Below are positions 1 through 6,844 of a stretch of DNA of 64,000 nucleotides, one piece after another (within the stretch, counting starts at the first letter, position 1; each line of letters starts with the position of its first letter). Under the pieces are notes generated by a model that worked only from the letters and a program-made list of their open reading frames with translations, was not told the origin of the DNA and searched no databases. The position numbers and the translations under genes were made by a program. The stretch is from Gynurincola endophyticus (GTDB taxonomy: Bacteria > Bacteroidota > Bacteroidia > Chitinophagales > Chitinophagaceae). The stretch is taken from contig NZ_RCWL01000003.1 of assembly GCF_003991195.1 (NCBI RefSeq), positions 62,001-126,000 of the forward strand. The letters run 5' to 3'.

Positions 1-578
1 ATGATACACAACAAAAGGCCTGAAAACCCGTGTGAAATACCGGTATAATTAACATTTATGATGACAGAATCCCGGTCATGCTGCAATTGATGGAGAACTG
101 CATCTACAAACTCATTGAGAAACTGCCGGGCTTTTTCAGCACCTCTTCCGTTAGCAGTCATTCTCTCCAGAAAGTATAATGCATTCGGCACAGATCCGAA
201 AACGGTATCATAATTCTGCTGGCTTACAAAATCCATCATACTTTTGTAAACAACTTCATCAATGTCTTCTAATAACTCATCCGAATCAATCTCATACAAT
301 CCTTCTTTTTCTATATAATGAACAAACCAGCCCAGCTCAGCCAATTCCTGACTGGGTCGGTCACTTTCATAAATCAGTTCTACATTATTGAGCACGCTCC
401 AAAGAACATCCTCGATCAGCTCAATGTTTTCAATCTGCTTTTCTTTATAATAGTGCATCAGAAAAAGCAGCGCCCCCAGTTTCCCTTTTTTTACGCCGAT
501 AACAGGGAAGTACTCAATTTCACGTTCAACATACAGTCTGAACTCTTCTAACTTTAATTCAACAGCTATATTATTCAT
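1..578 (-). CDS. LanC-like lanthionine cyclase, N-terminal part (cut by left edge)
   Basis: The reading frame is open from the ATG at 578 to the window edge, about 192 residues, with an alternative in-frame ATG at 587. It begins MNNIAVELKLEEF, has an early IGVKKGKLGALLFLMHYY helix, and ends at the edge in YTGISHGFSGLLCI. That last segment matches the (G)xxHGxxG inner helix motif of LanC cyclases, which add cysteine thiols to dehydrated Ser/Thr using zinc. The zinc ligands would be off-window. The gene follows seven lanthipeptide precursors on the same strand, 90 bp after the last one, which supports the call strongly. A dehydratase and transporter would be expected further left. Confidence 0.82.
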   Translation of the reverse strand, partial: MNNIAVELKLEEFRLYVEREIEYFPVIGVKKGKLGALLFLMHYYKEKQIENIELIEDVLWSVLNNVELIYESDRPSQELAELGWFVHYIEKEGLYEIDSDELLEDIDEVVYKSMMDFVSQQNYDTVFGSVPNALYFLERMTANGRGAEKARQFLNEFVDAVLHQLQHDRDSVIINVNYTGISHGFSGLLLCI

Positions 579-590
579 AATGATCATGAA

Positions 591-625
591 AAGAGAAAAT
601 GGAGGGTACTATCCATTTGGCTCTT
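591..625 (-). promoter_or_regulatory. Hairpin between last precursor and lanC
   Basis: AAGAG and AAATGGA on the left pair with TCCATTT and CTCTT on the right, giving a two-part stem. It sits directly before the lanC start and after the stop of the last precursor, so it could stabilise the precursor message or reduce read-through into lanC. No strong U-run follows. The role is inferred. Confidence 0.45.
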
Positions 626-667
626 ATTGAATATTTATAAATAAATGTCAGAATAAACGATTAATGA

Positions 668-916
668 TTACCCAACAATAGTTCCGCAGCAATCAATTGG
701 TGGTTGATCAGGCTGAGGAGATGTAAGATCTTTAGTAATTGAAATCAAACTATGTATAATAGAAACTACTGAAGCAATAGTAGCAGCTGTACAGGTAACT
801 GTAGGAAAGCTTTCGTTAGTAGCAGCTGCCAAACCACCTTTCAATACAGACATATCTTCGTTGTTTAGTCTGGAGATAGTTTCTTTGTTTAAAGAAAGTT
901 TTTTATTCTTTTTCAT
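668..916 (-). CDS. Class I lanthipeptide precursor A7
   Basis: 82 residues. The leader begins MKKNKKLSLNKETISRL and ends in MSVLKGG, the Bacteroidota double-Gly leader with an LSLNKETI recognition region. The core has one internal Cys (VTCTAAT), a Ser/Ile-rich middle, a Pro-rich linker and the terminal PIDCCGTIVG. It lacks the charged C-terminal residue that most of its siblings have. It is last of seven precursors and lies next to lanC. The Cys and Ser/Thr residues are expected to form lanthionine rings after dehydration by an off-window LanB. The ring pattern cannot be read from sequence. Confidence 0.88.
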   Translation of the reverse strand: MKKNKKLSLNKETISRLNNEDMSVLKGGLAAATNESFPTVTCTAATIASVVSIIHSLISITKDLTSPQPDQPPIDCCGTIVG

Positions 917-946
917 ATAGCGGTGTTTTTATTTAAAGAGTGAAAG

Positions 947-988
947 AGGAAGAGAAGTTTTGGAAAGGAAAGGCGTTCTTCTCTTCCT
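947..988 (-). promoter_or_regulatory. Intergenic hairpin after precursor A6
   Basis: A perfect 11-bp stem (AGGAAGAGAAG at 947-957 with CTTCTCTTCCT at 978-988) and a 20-nt loop. It starts about 19 nt past the A6 stop on the minus strand. The arms resemble those in the other precursor spacers. Probably an mRNA-stabilising or processing element. Confidence 0.55.
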
Positions 989-1006
989 ATGATTATTACA
1001 ATCTGA

Positions 1007-1261
1007 TTATTTTTGAATAATGATTGTTCCGCAACAATCAATCGGTGGCTGCGGCTCCGGAGACGGAAGTGTTTCTTTAATTATAGAAATCACGCTTTCT
1101 ATAATAGAAACAATCGAAGCAATTGTTCCGCCGGTACAGGTAATTGTCGGGAAGCTGGCGTTTGTAGCAGCAGCCTGACCACCCTTCAAAACAGACATAT
1201 CTTCGTTGTTTAACTGATCAATCTTTTCTTTATTTAAAGAAAGTTTTTTGATTTTTTTCAT
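1007..1261 (-). CDS. Class I lanthipeptide precursor A6
   Basis: 84 residues. The leader is MKKIKKLSLNKEKIDQL followed by MSVLKGG. The core contains ITCTGGT, then a hydrophobic Ile/Ser stretch, a SPEPQPP linker and the conserved PIDCCGT near the end (IIIQK tail). Three Cys in all: one internal and a C-terminal pair. Same strand and spacing as its siblings. Precursor identity is clear from leader and context; the mature product is unknown. Confidence 0.9.
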   Translation of the reverse strand: MKKIKKLSLNKEKIDQLNNEDMSVLKGGQAAATNASFPTITCTGGTIASIVSIIESVISIIKETLPSPEPQPPIDCCGTIIIQK

Positions 1262-1290
1262 TGTTTAATATTTATACAATAAAAGAATAA

Positions 1291-1323
1291 GAGAAGAGAA
1301 TTAAATAGTGGTATTCTCTTCTC
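1291..1323 (-). promoter_or_regulatory. Intergenic hairpin after precursor A5
   Basis: A perfect 11-bp stem, GAGAAGAGAAT (1291-1301) with ATTCTCTTCTC (1313-1323), and an 11-nt loop. It lies between A5 and A6 and shares the GAAGAGAA arm type with the neighbouring spacers. Confidence 0.55.
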
Positions 1324-1340
1324 CGTAATATTTACCGTAA

Positions 1341-1610
1341 TTACTTTTGAATAATCACAGTTCCACAACAATCGATTGGAGGTTGAGGACTAGGTGAAGG
1401 AGTCAAAGTATCTTTGATAATAGAAATAAGACTTGCTACAATTGAAACAACAGAAGCAACAGTACCACCTGTACAAGCAACCTGTGCATCTAACTGAGCT
1501 TGCTTACCAGTGGTAGCAGCTGCAAGTCCACCTTTCAAAGTAGACATATCTTCGTTATTCAGCTTAGAGATCGTTTCTTTGTTTAAAGAAAGTTTTTTTA
1601 CTTTTTTCAT
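1341..1610 (-). CDS. Class I lanthipeptide precursor A5
   Basis: 89 residues. The leader MKKVKKLSLNKETISKL ends in MSTLKGG. The core starts LAAATTGKQAQLDAQ, then VACTGGT, a VVSIVASLISIIKDT helix-like stretch, a SPSPQPP linker and PIDCCGTVIIQK. Three Cys with the same layout as A3, A4, A6 and A7. The A3-A5 group shares a longer region between the GG site and the first Cys. Confidence 0.9.
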   Translation of the reverse strand: MKKVKKLSLNKETISKLNNEDMSTLKGGLAAATTGKQAQLDAQVACTGGTVASVVSIVASLISIIKDTLTPSPSPQPPIDCCGTVIIQK

Positions 1611-1640
1611 CAGTTGTATTTAAACTAATTAAAGAATCGG

Positions 1641-1674
1641 GGAAGAGCATTCAATAGGGTGATAATTTTCTTCC
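1641..1674 (-). promoter_or_regulatory. Imperfect hairpin after precursor A4
   Basis: GGAAGA (1641-1646) pairs with TCTTCC (1669-1674), with a possible G-U extension. It is weaker than the A5 and A6 hairpins but sits in the same place in the spacer and uses the same arm sequence. Confidence 0.35.
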
Positions 1675-1692
1675 ACTGAATTTTAGCTATAA

Positions 1693-1959
1693 TTATTTTT
1701 GAACAATTACAGTTCCGCAACAATCAATTGGCGGTTGAGGATCAGAAGGCCCCATTGTATCTTTAATAATTGAAATAATACTTCCGATGATTGAAATAAC
1801 AGAAGCAACAGTACCTAAGCCGCACATTGCCTGAGCTTCTAACTGAGCTTGTTTACCACTGGTAGCAGCAGCTAAACCACCTTTTAAAGTAGACATGTCT
1901 TCGTTGTTCAGCTTAGAGATCGTTTCTTTATTTAAAGAAAGCTTTTTTACTTTTTTCAT
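1693..1959 (-). CDS. Class I lanthipeptide precursor A4
   Basis: 88 residues. The leader is MKKVKKLSLNKETISKL with MSTLKGG. The core has KQAQLEAQAMCGLGT, the SIIGSIISIIKDTMG stretch, a SDPQPP linker and PIDCCGTVIVQK. From the first Cys to the end it is almost identical to A3, so these two are a recent tandem duplicate. They carry CGLGT where A1 and A5-A7 have CT at the same place. Confidence 0.9.
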   Translation of the reverse strand: MKKVKKLSLNKETISKLNNEDMSTLKGGLAAATSGKQAQLEAQAMCGLGTVASVISIIGSIISIIKDTMGPSDPQPPIDCCGTVIVQK

Positions 1960-1989
1960 GAGTTACATTTAAATTAATTAAAGAAATGA

Positions 1990-2020
1990 GAAGAGCATTA
2001 ACAGCGTAAAAGTTCTCTTC
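1990..2020 (-). promoter_or_regulatory. Imperfect hairpin after precursor A3
   Basis: GAAGAG (1990-1995) pairs with CTCTTC (2015-2020), between the A3 stop and A4 start. It is short but repeats the arm motif seen in the other precursor spacers. Confidence 0.35.
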
Positions 2021-2039
2021 CCTGTATTTTGGTTTGTAA

Positions 2040-2309
2040 TTATTTTCTGACAATTACAGTTCCGCAACAATCGATTGGCGGTTGAGGATCAGAAGGCCCC
2101 ATTGTATCTTTAATAATTGAAATAATACTTCCGATGATTGAAATAACAGAAGCAACAGTACCTAAGCCGCACATCACCTGAGCATCTGCCTGAACGACAA
2201 CCTGGTTACTGGTAGCAGCAGCCAAACCACCTTTTAAAGTAGACATGTCTTCGTTGTTCAGCTTTGAGATGGTCTCTTTGTTAAGAGACAGCTTTTTGAT
2301 TTTTTTCAT
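2040..2309 (-). CDS. Class I lanthipeptide precursor A3
   Basis: 89 residues. The leader MKKIKKLSLNKETISKL ends in MSTLKGG. The core begins LAAATSNQVVVQADAQ, then VMCGLGT, followed by a segment nearly identical to A4 and ending PIDCCGTVIVRK. Only the stretch between the GG cleavage site and the first Cys differs much from A4, so the two would give cores with the same Cys/Ser/Thr arrangement but different N-terminal tails. Confidence 0.9.
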   Translation of the reverse strand: MKKIKKLSLNKETISKLNNEDMSTLKGGLAAATSNQVVVQADAQVMCGLGTVASVISIIGSIISIIKDTMGPSDPQPPIDCCGTVIVRK

Positions 2310-2641
2310 AAACTTGTTGTTTTAAATGTTTAAATAATTGGATATCCAAAAAACTTACAAGAGATGAAAATCCAATGCTGATCGCTTAAATCCATTCGTA
2401 AAACAAGTCCGAGTCATAGAACAAAGCCTTTCTCCCGGATAAATATTTATTAATAGCGGCATAGGAATACAATCACACACGCTGACAAATCACAGATGTA
2501 TAATGGTCGCGTATATGCAAAAGAATTCCTGTTCTGCCTCATTAAGATAAAAGCAGGTGACGTTTGAGAAAACTCAACACGTTATTATTATACTCAAAAG
2601 GAGAACTATATCCGGATGTAAGAAAAGTACCGGAGAATAGT

Positions 2642-2902
2642 TTATCGGTTTACTGTTCCACAGCAATCACCCGGAGGATCCGGAGAAGGCTGAACTGTTA
2701 TAGTAAGTGTTGTTTCAATAATGGTAATGGTAACACTTGGAAAAGTAGTAGTAATGCTGAAAGCATTGAGGGCTTTATTATCAGAACCGTTACCTACAGT
2801 AGCTGCAGCAAACCCTCCCTTTAATACTTCCATATCATTGTTATTCAAGCGGGAAATAATTTCCTTATTGACTGAGAGACGTTTAATCTTTTTCACAAAC
2901 AT
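2642..2902 (-). CDS. Divergent class I lanthipeptide precursor A2
   Basis: 86 residues. The leader is recognisable (MFVKKIKRLSVNKEIISRL, then MEVLKGG) but has two extra N-terminal residues. The core differs from the others: it lacks the internal Cys, is very Thr-rich (SITTTFPSVTITIIETT) and has only the C-terminal pair in GDCCGTVNR. Longer spacers flank it (217 and 332 bp, against about 80-90 bp elsewhere). It still belongs to the family by leader and DCCGT, but its product must be built around at most two Cys-derived rings. Confidence 0.85.
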   Translation of the reverse strand: MFVKKIKRLSVNKEIISRLNNNDMEVLKGGFAAATVGNGSDNKALNAFSITTTFPSVTITIIETTLTITVQPSPDPPGDCCGTVNR

Positions 2903-3010
2903 TTGAATTTGGTGTTAAAAAATTTAGGACGCGTACTGAGAAATGAGTGAACGAAATGTGATAATTAAGATGTACACGCAAGCAACCGTTATAAACTGAA
3001 TCAATCAACA

Positions 3011-3032
3011 CAACAACATATCAATGTTGTTG
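3011..3032. repeat. Short hairpin in A1-A2 spacer
   Basis: CAACAACAT (3011-3019) and ATGTTGTTG (3024-3032) form a perfect 9-bp stem with a 4-nt loop. Role unknown; it is close to the GAAGAG-type hairpin at 3043-3090. Confidence 0.4.
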
Positions 3033-3042
3033 CACATTAGCG

Positions 3043-3090
3043 GCAGAGAAGAAAAATAACAACTGCTCAGTATAATATTCTCTTCTCTGC
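3043..3090 (-). promoter_or_regulatory. Intergenic hairpin after precursor A1
   Basis: GCAGAGAAGA (3043-3052) pairs perfectly with TCTTCTCTGC (3081-3090). It begins 30 nt past the A1 stop. The arm is again of the AGAGAAG type, as after A5 and A6. Confidence 0.5.
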
Positions 3091-3119
3091 ACGGCTAAGT
3101 TTAATCTTATATATAAAGA

Positions 3120-3380
3120 TTATCTGTTCACCACTGTACCGCAACAATCAATTGGTGGCGGTGGTGGAGGAGGATCGGGCTCCATTGTTTCTTTAATGAT
3201 TGATATAACACTGTAAATGATCGAAACAATAGAAGCACCTGTTCCTAAAGTACAGAACACATGGTTTTCACCACCGCCTTTAGTAGCAGCAGCTAAACCA
3301 CCGTTCAGAGCAGACATGTCTTCATTGTTCAGTTTTGAAATCTTCTCTTTGTTAAGAGAAAGCTTCTTCACTTTTTTCAT
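3120..3380 (-). CDS. Class I lanthipeptide precursor A1
   Basis: 86 residues, first of the seven in transcription order. The leader is MKKVKKLSLNKEKISKL, then MSALNGG, with Asn in place of the usual Lys before GG. The core has VFCTLGT, the SIIYSVISIIKET stretch, a run of Pro after EPD and PIDCCGTVVNR. Three Cys in the usual layout. The array promoter should lie upstream, between 3381 and about 3550, but no clear TAnnTTTG box was found there. Confidence 0.9.
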   Translation of the reverse strand: MKKVKKLSLNKEKISKLNNEDMSALNGGLAAATKGGGENHVFCTLGTGASIVSIIYSVISIIKETMEPDPPPPPPPIDCCGTVVNR

Positions 3381-3705
3381 AATCTGATTGATTTTAAATG
3401 ATGAAATTGTACATAACTTTTTAAAGTTAAAGGATCAGTTCACTCCTTCAAATAGCACAAAAGAATAAATGTTTTAAAATATGAACGTTTTTTATACCAT
3501 ACATGTACACACTACAAATCATCACACAATGCAATATGCGCTTTGTAGCGACCGTTAAAATACATTATACCCACTCACCACAGCAATAACATAGAAAAGT
3601 GATTTACTCCGCCAAAAACGCTATTACCGAAAACTACATTTTCAATAAATGCATTTACGAAAAACATTGTATGCATTCGTGCATTTACTAATATTTATAA
3701 AACAA

Positions 3706-3739
3706 AAATGCATTTCATCTGATCAGATGAAATGCATTT
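3706..3739 (-). terminator. 34-bp perfect palindrome, possible minus-strand terminator
   Basis: A perfect inverted repeat centred on TGATCA (centre 3722/3723). Read on the minus strand it is followed by a T-rich run, so it could terminate transcription from the broken DUF2975 gene upstream. On the plus strand no U-run follows. The arms contain ATGCATTT, which is also frequent in the 70 bases to the left (3645-3690). Confidence 0.45.
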
Positions 3740-3902
3740 GGTAATTCAATTATCTAAAGCGTTTTTTATTAAGCAACAAATTTCTCTTTAGTTGCTTTTT
3801 ATGCAGATAGGAGAGGTTTAGTGGATTATTTTTTTGTTATTAATATCTTTTTAATCTGAAGAAGTAATATATACCTTCAAAAATTAAATTGTGTGTACGT
3901 CA

Positions 3903-4421
3903 TTAAACTGTCAGTTCATTTTCTTTTTGCATCTGTACGCCTCTTCTCATAATTTGCGCAAACACATATAATATCAATATGATTAAAATAAACTCATCAC
4001 CCAAAGAAGCACCAGGCAAACCACCCACTTTTTTCGATAACCTTTTATCTGGATGTTATAAATTATTGTAACAACCCATAAACCAAACATACTGCAACAA
4101 ATTGATTCCAGGCTTCTGGCAATATTTATATTAAAAGGAGATTCCATTTTAATATTTTGCATGAGCTTAATCACCTTATAGGCTATCTGTGCTTTCATAA
4201 CTTCCAATGCAACGAGTATAAAAACCGTCACTGAACAAAAAATGAACCTGTATTTGTAAATAACAGAAAAATCAAGCGCTCTGTACAAATCACTCGCTGC
4301 TTTAGAATTATGATGACTTATATAATAAGAGGTCAGTAATGTGCCGGCTTTTATTGTTTCCGACTATGACTAACCAGGTCATTACAGTAAGTACCTTAAA
4401 TATAACTTGCGCATTTTTCAT
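3903..4421 (-). pseudogene. DUF2975-family membrane protein, two frameshifts
   Basis: Three consecutive frame segments together give a full DUF2975-type protein. It starts at the ATG at 4421 (MKNAQVIFKVLTVMTWLVIVG), shifts frame near 4360 into TIKAGTLLTSYYIS and on to IKMESPFNINIARSL, then shifts again near 4010-4018 into DEFILIILILYVFAQIMRRG and ends with MQKENELTV and a stop at 3905-3903. The order matches the family: three to four membrane helices, a PF(N/S)xxIA segment and a conserved QxENELTV tail. The shifts compensate (519 nt in total). Such genes usually precede a small HTH regulator gene, which is absent here. Either a decayed gene or two sequencing errors. Confidence 0.75.
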
Positions 4422-4920
4422 AAATCAGTATTTACTATACATACTTTTTTCACGAAATACCTATCGAAAAACAATAATTTTTTTTATTATTCAATAGTTT
4501 CCGGAGTCTTTCAACATGCAATTCATTGAAATAGAACGAACTTGCAAGTAATAGTAACAGGCTTTCTAATCAATTAATCTGCTTTGTACAGCATATGCTG
4601 AAGCAAGTGAAGAGATGGGGAGAATGAATATTAATAAGCTCAGGCATACCGGCAAACTGAAGGGTATTAAATAAATATCAAATGTTCATGATAAAATAAA
4701 TGTGAAGAATATTCATGAATTATATTGAAGAGGCATACTTTATGATAAGATGAAATGATTTTGCTGTTCGTCGGCAAAAATTGATTTTCTGAAAAAATAA
4801 ATTAGCTTTCTATAAATATATTAATAGAAAGCTATCAAACAATTACAAAGCTTTTTTGAGAAATGAAAAAATTACCTAATCACCCTCATAGTATAGATAT
4901 AACTTATATATATTATTTAT
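4422..4920. other. AT-rich intergenic region with one hairpin
   Basis: No convincing gene. A perfect 11-bp hairpin, TAGCTTTCTAT (4803-4813) with ATAGAAAGCTA (4824-4834), lies 87 bp from the stop of the HExxH gene and could be a weak terminator for it, although no clean U-run follows. The short reading frames are low in complexity and unsupported. Confidence 0.4.
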
Positions 4921-5433
4921 CTACTTTTGCGTAGCAAATAAATCATTGGCAAAATCATAAACCAGATCGCCGATGTAATAAGGAACCACATTAATCTGTT
5001 TAGTATGTTTACCATCATAGAAACCCAACTGATGACAATATTCATGAGCAAGATGCGCCGACAAAGCCATTACAGTGTGAAAACAGTTTAAAGGAAGTTT
5101 AGAAATCCAATGTTCATTTACCACTGTAACCGGGCTGCCAACCACAGTTGTACCCAATATTTCAGTAGATTTTCTTCCAAATTTTCCTAAAGAATTTCGA
5201 ACATGCACCTGCATTTCATGCATTTTTTTCCGAACAAAAAGATGCTCGTATACAGACGCGTCTTCGACTTGGAAATCAACATGTTTCCAGTCATATTTAA
5301 ACGAATTGACTAGTTCACGGAAGGATGATTTTCTGATAATTACATTCAGCAGGTTTACAGCATCATTGAACTGGCGGCCATAATGCTTCAGCGTTGAGTC
5401 GCTGCTTAAACTAATATTGACGATTGTACTCAT
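4921..5433 (-). CDS. Putative zinc metallopeptidase-like protein (HEYCH motif)
   Basis: 170 residues with no signal peptide. A zincin-type HExxH motif, HEYCH at residues 130-134, sits in a helix-like context (MALSAHLAHEYCHQLGFYDG), followed by TKQINVVPYYIGDLVYDF. The third metal ligand is not obvious; candidates are D140 or a downstream acidic residue. The N-terminal half resembles no family I know. The gene is isolated, between AT-rich DNA and a divergent outer-membrane protein gene. The motif is seen; peptidase activity is inferred and the substrate is unknown. Confidence 0.6.
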   Translation of the reverse strand: MSTIVNISLSSDSTLKHYGRQFNDAVNLLNVIIRKSSFRELVNSFKYDWKHVDFQVEDASVYEHLFVRKKMHEMQVHVRNSLGKFGRKSTEILGTTVVGSPVTVVNEHWISKLPLNCFHTVMALSAHLAHEYCHQLGFYDGKHTKQINVVPYYIGDLVYDFANDLFATQK

Positions 5434-5561
5434 CTCTTACCACTTTTTTAATTTGATATTGATAAGGGATCGGGGTAATTAAATATAAACATTTTTATGG
5501 AGACCAGCAACCATTTAAACGGGGCGTAACCGAAAAGCCAAATGAGTAGGACATTCGAATC

Positions 5562-6059
5562 ATGAGAAAAATTGCATTATTAACAGTTATTATCTGTGCT
5601 ACTTTTGCTGTAAAAGCACAAGACGTAAACAGAAATTTTGGTGTGGGGCTTCAAAGCTCTTTCCCGACTTTTGGATTAAGTGCTAAATACGCGATCACTG
5701 ACCAATCAGTTGTTCAGGCAATTGTATCTCCTTTTGGCATTGGTACATGGAACAGAAACTATTTTGCAGGCAGATACCTTCACCGTTGGCTCGATGCAGC
5801 TGATTTGGGTGGCGGTATTTCTTTAGACCCATATGCATTCGGTGCGATTGGTTTAGTTACCTACAAGTATGACTACTGGGGAGGCTACAGAGAAAGCGAC
5901 AGTTTCGTTTCATTCAGTTTTGGTGGTGGTGCTGAAGTAGTACTGGAAAAACATTTCGGTATTTCAGCGGAAATCGGTTTAGGTCAGTTCGGTGTTAGCC
6001 GTACAGGTGGTCTGTTTGGTTTAGTGGGAGGTATCGGTTTACACTACTATTTTAAATAA
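5562..6059 (+). CDS. Small outer-membrane beta-barrel-like protein
   Basis: 165 residues. It has a signal peptide (MRKIALLTVIICATFAVKAQ), then alternating Gly/aromatic strands typical of 8-stranded barrels (FGVGLQSSFPTFGLSAKY, VSFSFGGGAEVVLEKHFG) and a terminal aromatic residue pattern (GIGLHYYFK). It is likely in the outer membrane with no recognisable enzyme motif. Monocistronic: a strong terminator follows at once and the upstream gene is divergent. Confidence 0.7.
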   Translation: MRKIALLTVIICATFAVKAQDVNRNFGVGLQSSFPTFGLSAKYAITDQSVVQAIVSPFGIGTWNRNYFAGRYLHRWLDAADLGGGISLDPYAFGAIGLVTYKYDYWGGYRESDSFVSFSFGGGAEVVLEKHFGISAEIGLGQFGVSRTGGLFGLVGGIGLHYYFK

Positions 6060-6082
6060 TTTTGATTACACAGGCAATCGGA

Positions 6083-6122
6083 AAAAAACACTTACTATTA
6101 TTAGTAAGTGTTTTTTATTTTT
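6083..6122 (+). terminator. Rho-independent terminator
   Basis: A perfect 15-bp stem (6083-6097 with 6102-6116), the A-rich left arm and the T-run on the right overlapping the stem, 24 nt past the stop of the beta-barrel gene. Confidence 0.85.
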
Positions 6123-6126
6123 AAGA

Positions 6127-6636
6127 ATGATTCGAATATTATCGTCCATTATTCTTTTAACCACCGGTGTGCTGGCAGCCTGCTATGTTAACCGGCCCGA
6201 CACTATTATCGACTTATCAGCAGGGCGTCAGCAGCTAAAAATTACTAAAATCGTTGACGGGGATACCTTTTGGGCCATCAATCAACACAACCAAAATAAA
6301 AAATACCGTCTGATCGGAATTGATGCCCCGGAAAAATCAAACAGCTTTCAACAGAAGAAACATATTTACGGCGACAGTGCTACACGGGCGCTGATACAAT
6401 TACTTCCGGATTCGGTCGTGTATATCAGCTTTGATAAAGACAGTTTAGATCGTTACAAGCGGTACCTCGTTTATTGCTTTAACAGCCAAAACCAGTTTGT
6501 AAATTTTGAACTGGTCAGAAACGGACATGCCTGGGCTAAAAACTATCCACCCAACAGCCGGCATCAAAAGCTGTTCTTGCTGGCTCAAGACAGTGCACAG
6601 AATGAACAAAAAGGTATTTGGAATAATATAAACTAG
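6127..6636 (+). CDS. Thermonuclease-like (SNase) lipoprotein
   Basis: 169 residues. The N-terminus MIRILSSIILLTTGVLAAC is a lipoprotein signal with lipobox LAAC. The SNase fold follows: KIVDGDTFW, then YRLIGIDAPE carrying the first catalytic Arg and the Glu, a G(D)SATRAL helix, and DRYKRYLVY with the second Arg. The C-terminal NGHAWAKNYPP segment is also typical. Predicted calcium-dependent nuclease on the cell envelope, perhaps for nutrient DNA. It begins a few bases after a terminator, so its promoter may lie within that hairpin region or upstream. Confidence 0.85.
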   Translation: MIRILSSIILLTTGVLAACYVNRPDTIIDLSAGRQQLKITKIVDGDTFWAINQHNQNKKYRLIGIDAPEKSNSFQQKKHIYGDSATRALIQLLPDSVVYISFDKDSLDRYKRYLVYCFNSQNQFVNFELVRNGHAWAKNYPPNSRHQKLFLLAQDSAQNEQKGIWNNIN

Positions 6637-6809
6637 GGGTAATAAATAAAATCAGATTTTTTGCGTTATTAAATCGATTCGTTTACAGATTATTATAAAT
6701 CATAATAAAAAGTTTCGAATCAGAGCACAAACATTTGATTATCAACCAATTTTAACCCGTCAAAAGAAAATACTACTTAAATAGGTCATCAATACTTATT
6801 GCATACTAT

Positions 6810-6817
6810 TACTTTTG
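6810..6817 (+). promoter_or_regulatory. Candidate -7 box (TACTTTTG)
   Basis: It matches the Bacteroidota TAnnTTTG -7 consensus 28 bp before the ATG at 6845. The expected TTTG at -33 is not clear, so this is a partial promoter match for the operon 6845-9559. Confidence 0.4.
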
Positions 6818-6844
6818 ACAATCAATCACTTTAAATAGCTTGTA

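Noticed and set aside
1013-1213. Plus-strand frame in the lanthipeptide array
   Set aside because: It is the reverse complement of precursor A6 and lacks any domain.
3740-3902. Small HTH regulator expected after the DUF2975 gene
   Set aside because: Reading the minus strand in all frames gives no HTH segment and only stops in short order.
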